DNA of 6,922 nucleotides from Planctomycetota bacterium (lineage in GTDB: Bacteria; Planctomycetota; SZUA-567; H5-PLA8; CALKMO01). Where the stretch lies: assembly GCA_026417845.1 (NCBI GenBank), contig JAOACM010000244.1, positions 1 to 6,922 on the forward strand. Direction: 5' to 3'. A program made the translations under genes and the position numbers. Each line of letters opens with the position of its first letter. Positions within the stretch are counted from its first letter, which is position 1. The notes under the pieces were generated by a model. It saw only the letters and a list, made by a program, of their open reading frames with translations. It did not search any database and was not told where the DNA came from. This document shows, piece by piece, positions 5,693 to 6,922 of the stretch.

Positions 5693-6790
5693 CAAGATCG
5701 GAAGCCCGTTGGGGAAAAGGTATGGGTGTGAGGAGACCGGATTGAAAGCCCTGGCGATCAAGGGAGGGAGGAACGATCACGCAGGAGGAATCGCCCCGGG
5801 CTGCAGTGTTATACGGCGCTTCCAATGCGGATAATCACATCTTCCTCAGTACGCCGCGTATTTACGCCGACCGGCATTTCGCGTCGCATAACATGATCCC
5901 TGCCGGCGCGCCGCATGTGGCGCGCTGGTAACGTACGACTAGGTGCCCCACAAATCCCGATGAGAAATAACCCGCTCGCATTCCGCAGCCCTGCATGCGC
6001 CAGGCACCCGGCAGCCCCGGACGGAACATGTGGCGCTTTCAAGGTTTGCCCGCAGAAGCCACGCGACTGGCGATCCGCTTCGTGCCGTTCGGCGCAATCG
6101 GAGTCGAACTTCTTATCGGCTCCTCGCCACCCGCATCGGGACTCGCCACAACCCTGATCATTTCCCCTGTCGCAGCCCAGATGCGCGATCCTGCCGAAAC
6201 CGAAGTTATTTCACGGCCCGACGGACCTTGCCGCGAACGCCCTCTCAGGAAACCGCCAGCGCCTCATCCGCCGGTGCCACCCTGCCTCGGCGTTCCGCAA
6301 CCGTTCTTCAGCCTCCGCCACTATGACCGCTCGAATCCGCTCCTCTCACAATGCACATGTCCTTCCCGCGGACTCTCGCCAGTACCAAACCACAATAAAA
6401 GCATATGCGCTCCGTTCATGGATGTCAAGAATTTGTTTGCTGTCTGCCGGTCTGCGGGAGGAGATTTTCCGCGACGATGGAGTCCGTTACCTCAGTTCCT
6501 CGGAAGAGAACCTGCTCCGTCAAAGCCGCGGTTTTCTCGATCTTTACCTTAAAGCTTTCCTGGAGCGATGGATGCGGATCGGCGTATATCAGCCATATCC
6601 CATTCGCCTGCGCCCCTCCGGTCCTTCGCCCCCGTACATTCACAACACAATCCGGCTCCTATCAAGGGGGGTCGGCTTTATCGGAAATGACGCAACATAT
6701 TTTCGTGCAATAAATTATGAAATATCGGCCTCGCGAAAGCTTTTATACTCAACTCTTTATCTCGTTGTTCTGCAAGGGGTTGTGATCTTA
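5693..6790. other. Gene-poor region upstream of rny
   Basis: About 1.1 kb without a convincing gene. The region should contain the rny promoter. A TATAAC on the minus strand (5813-5808) is a possible -10 box about 130 bases before the rny start, but no good -35 partner is seen. The longest plus-strand frame (5995-6552) is Pro/Arg/Ser-rich and resembles no protein. A minus-strand frame at 6643-6425 (72 codons, ATG start directly after an in-frame TGA) has less biased composition, but no near ribosome site and no recognised motif. GC falls towards the right, and about 6690-6770 is clearly AT-rich. No tRNA, RNase P, SRP or tmRNA core motif was found by eye. Decayed genes or an unrecognised structured RNA cannot be excluded. 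Confidence 0.5.
5903..5928. other. GC-rich hairpin upstream of rny
   Basis: CCGGCGCGCC (5903-5912), a 6-base loop GCATGT, and GGCGCGCTGG (5919-5928) form a 10-bp stem with one G-T wobble. No T-run follows on either strand, so it is not a standard intrinsic terminator. It lies about 225 bases upstream of the rny start and could be the end of an unrecognised transcript or a leader structure. Confidence 0.45.
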
Positions 6791-6871
6791 GGGTCTATCC
6801 GGAAGCCCCCCGAAAGGGTCGGGCGGGATGTCGCGGAAACCTTGGTCGCCACAGAGTTTCTGGATGGGCTC
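6791..6871. repeat. Palindromic repeat, copy G (right edge)
   Basis: The left tip GGGTCTATCCGGAAGC (from 6791) and the right arm GTTTCTGGATGGGCTC (ending 6871) are imperfect inverses (about 12 of 16). The right half, GAAACCTTGGTCGCCACAGA at 6836-6855, matches copy B (780-799) at 17 of 20 positions in the same orientation. No gene is visible on either side within the window, unlike the other copies. Confidence 0.6.
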
Positions 6872-6877
6872 TTGGAT

Positions 6878-6911
6878 CCCATCCAACGAGCCGGTTGCGC
6901 TGTTGGATGGG
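6878..6911. other. Perfect 10-bp inverted repeat at the right edge
   Basis: CCCATCCAAC (6878-6887) is the exact reverse complement of GTTGGATGGG (6902-6911), with a 14-base loop. It follows repeat copy G by six bases. The following visible bases are G-rich rather than T-rich. It may be another repeat unit, a 3' stem-loop of a gene beyond the window, or a protein-binding dyad. Confidence 0.5.
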
Positions 6912-6922
6912 GCGGGGCGGAT

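Noticed and set aside
4734..5834. Long plus-strand frame (366 codons) rich in Ser, Ala and Ile
   Set aside because: It lies antisense to rny over most of its length; the composition mirrors the coiled-coil codons of rny and no domain is visible.
5990..6130. Possible tRNA, SRP RNA or 6S RNA suggested by GTTCGACTCC-like and CCGGACGGAA-like strings
   Set aside because: No T-arm stem, cloverleaf, SRP core or 6S bubble could be assembled around these strings by eye.
5995..6552. Plus-strand frame of 185 codons in the gene-poor region
   Set aside because: Composition is Pro/Arg/Ser-rich and unlike a folded protein, no Shine-Dalgarno site is evident, and no motif is recognised.
6425..6643. Minus-strand frame of 72 codons (MNVRGRRTGG...)
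   Set aside because: It looks more protein-like than its neighbours but has no close ribosome site (an AGGAG lies about 16 bases upstream) and no recognised family; kept only as a possibility.

Overview
The window is about 6.9 kb of GC-rich bacterial DNA. It begins with a synthetic sequence: an intact Illumina Nextera read-1 transposase adapter at 4-36. The left edge is therefore a library or assembly artefact and genuine DNA starts at about 37. The organism cannot be named from these bases. The GC-rich coding style, a TonB-TPR pair, an RNase Y/YmdB pair outside an obvious Firmicute background, and palindromic repeats at gene ends would suit a PVC-type bacterium (Kiritimatiellota, Lentisphaerota or Verrucomicrobiota). 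That is a low-confidence inference.

Layout. (1) 37-545, plus strand: the C-terminal part of a TonB-family energy transducer, truncated by the contig edge. (2) 546-1266: a gene-poor stretch holding four imperfect palindromic repeats back to back (624-983), then about 280 bp of uncertain status. The plus-strand frame stays open through these repeats, so a naive gene call would add a false N-terminus of more than 200 residues to the next gene. (3) About 1267-2625, plus strand: an exported tetratricopeptide-repeat (TPR) protein whose exact start is unresolved. (4) 2626-3076: a convergent intergenic region with another copy of the palindromic repeat and three copies of a second motif, GGCAAACARTTAC. 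(5) 3077-3889, minus strand: a YmdB-family metallophosphoesterase. (6) 3890-4114: a spacer filled mainly by a repeat copy that starts one base after the rny stop codon. (7) 4115-5677, minus strand: a complete RNase Y (rny). (8) 5678-6922: a stretch with no convincing gene, containing GC-rich hairpins, an AT-richer pocket at about 6690-6770 and a final repeat copy.

Functionally, the left half is an envelope module: TonB transmits proton-motive force to outer-membrane transporters, and the TPR protein is probably a periplasmic partner or scaffold. The right half is an RNA-turnover and signalling module: RNase Y is the membrane-anchored endonuclease that initiates mRNA decay, and YmdB is a phosphodiesterase often encoded beside it. 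Both minus-strand genes have strong Shine-Dalgarno sequences that fix their starts. The most unusual signal is the family of seven palindromic repeats around 80-135 bp, most of them downstream of genes. It looks like an unnamed REP/BIME-like or MITE-like element. No phage, CRISPR array, tRNA, rRNA or transposase gene was found.
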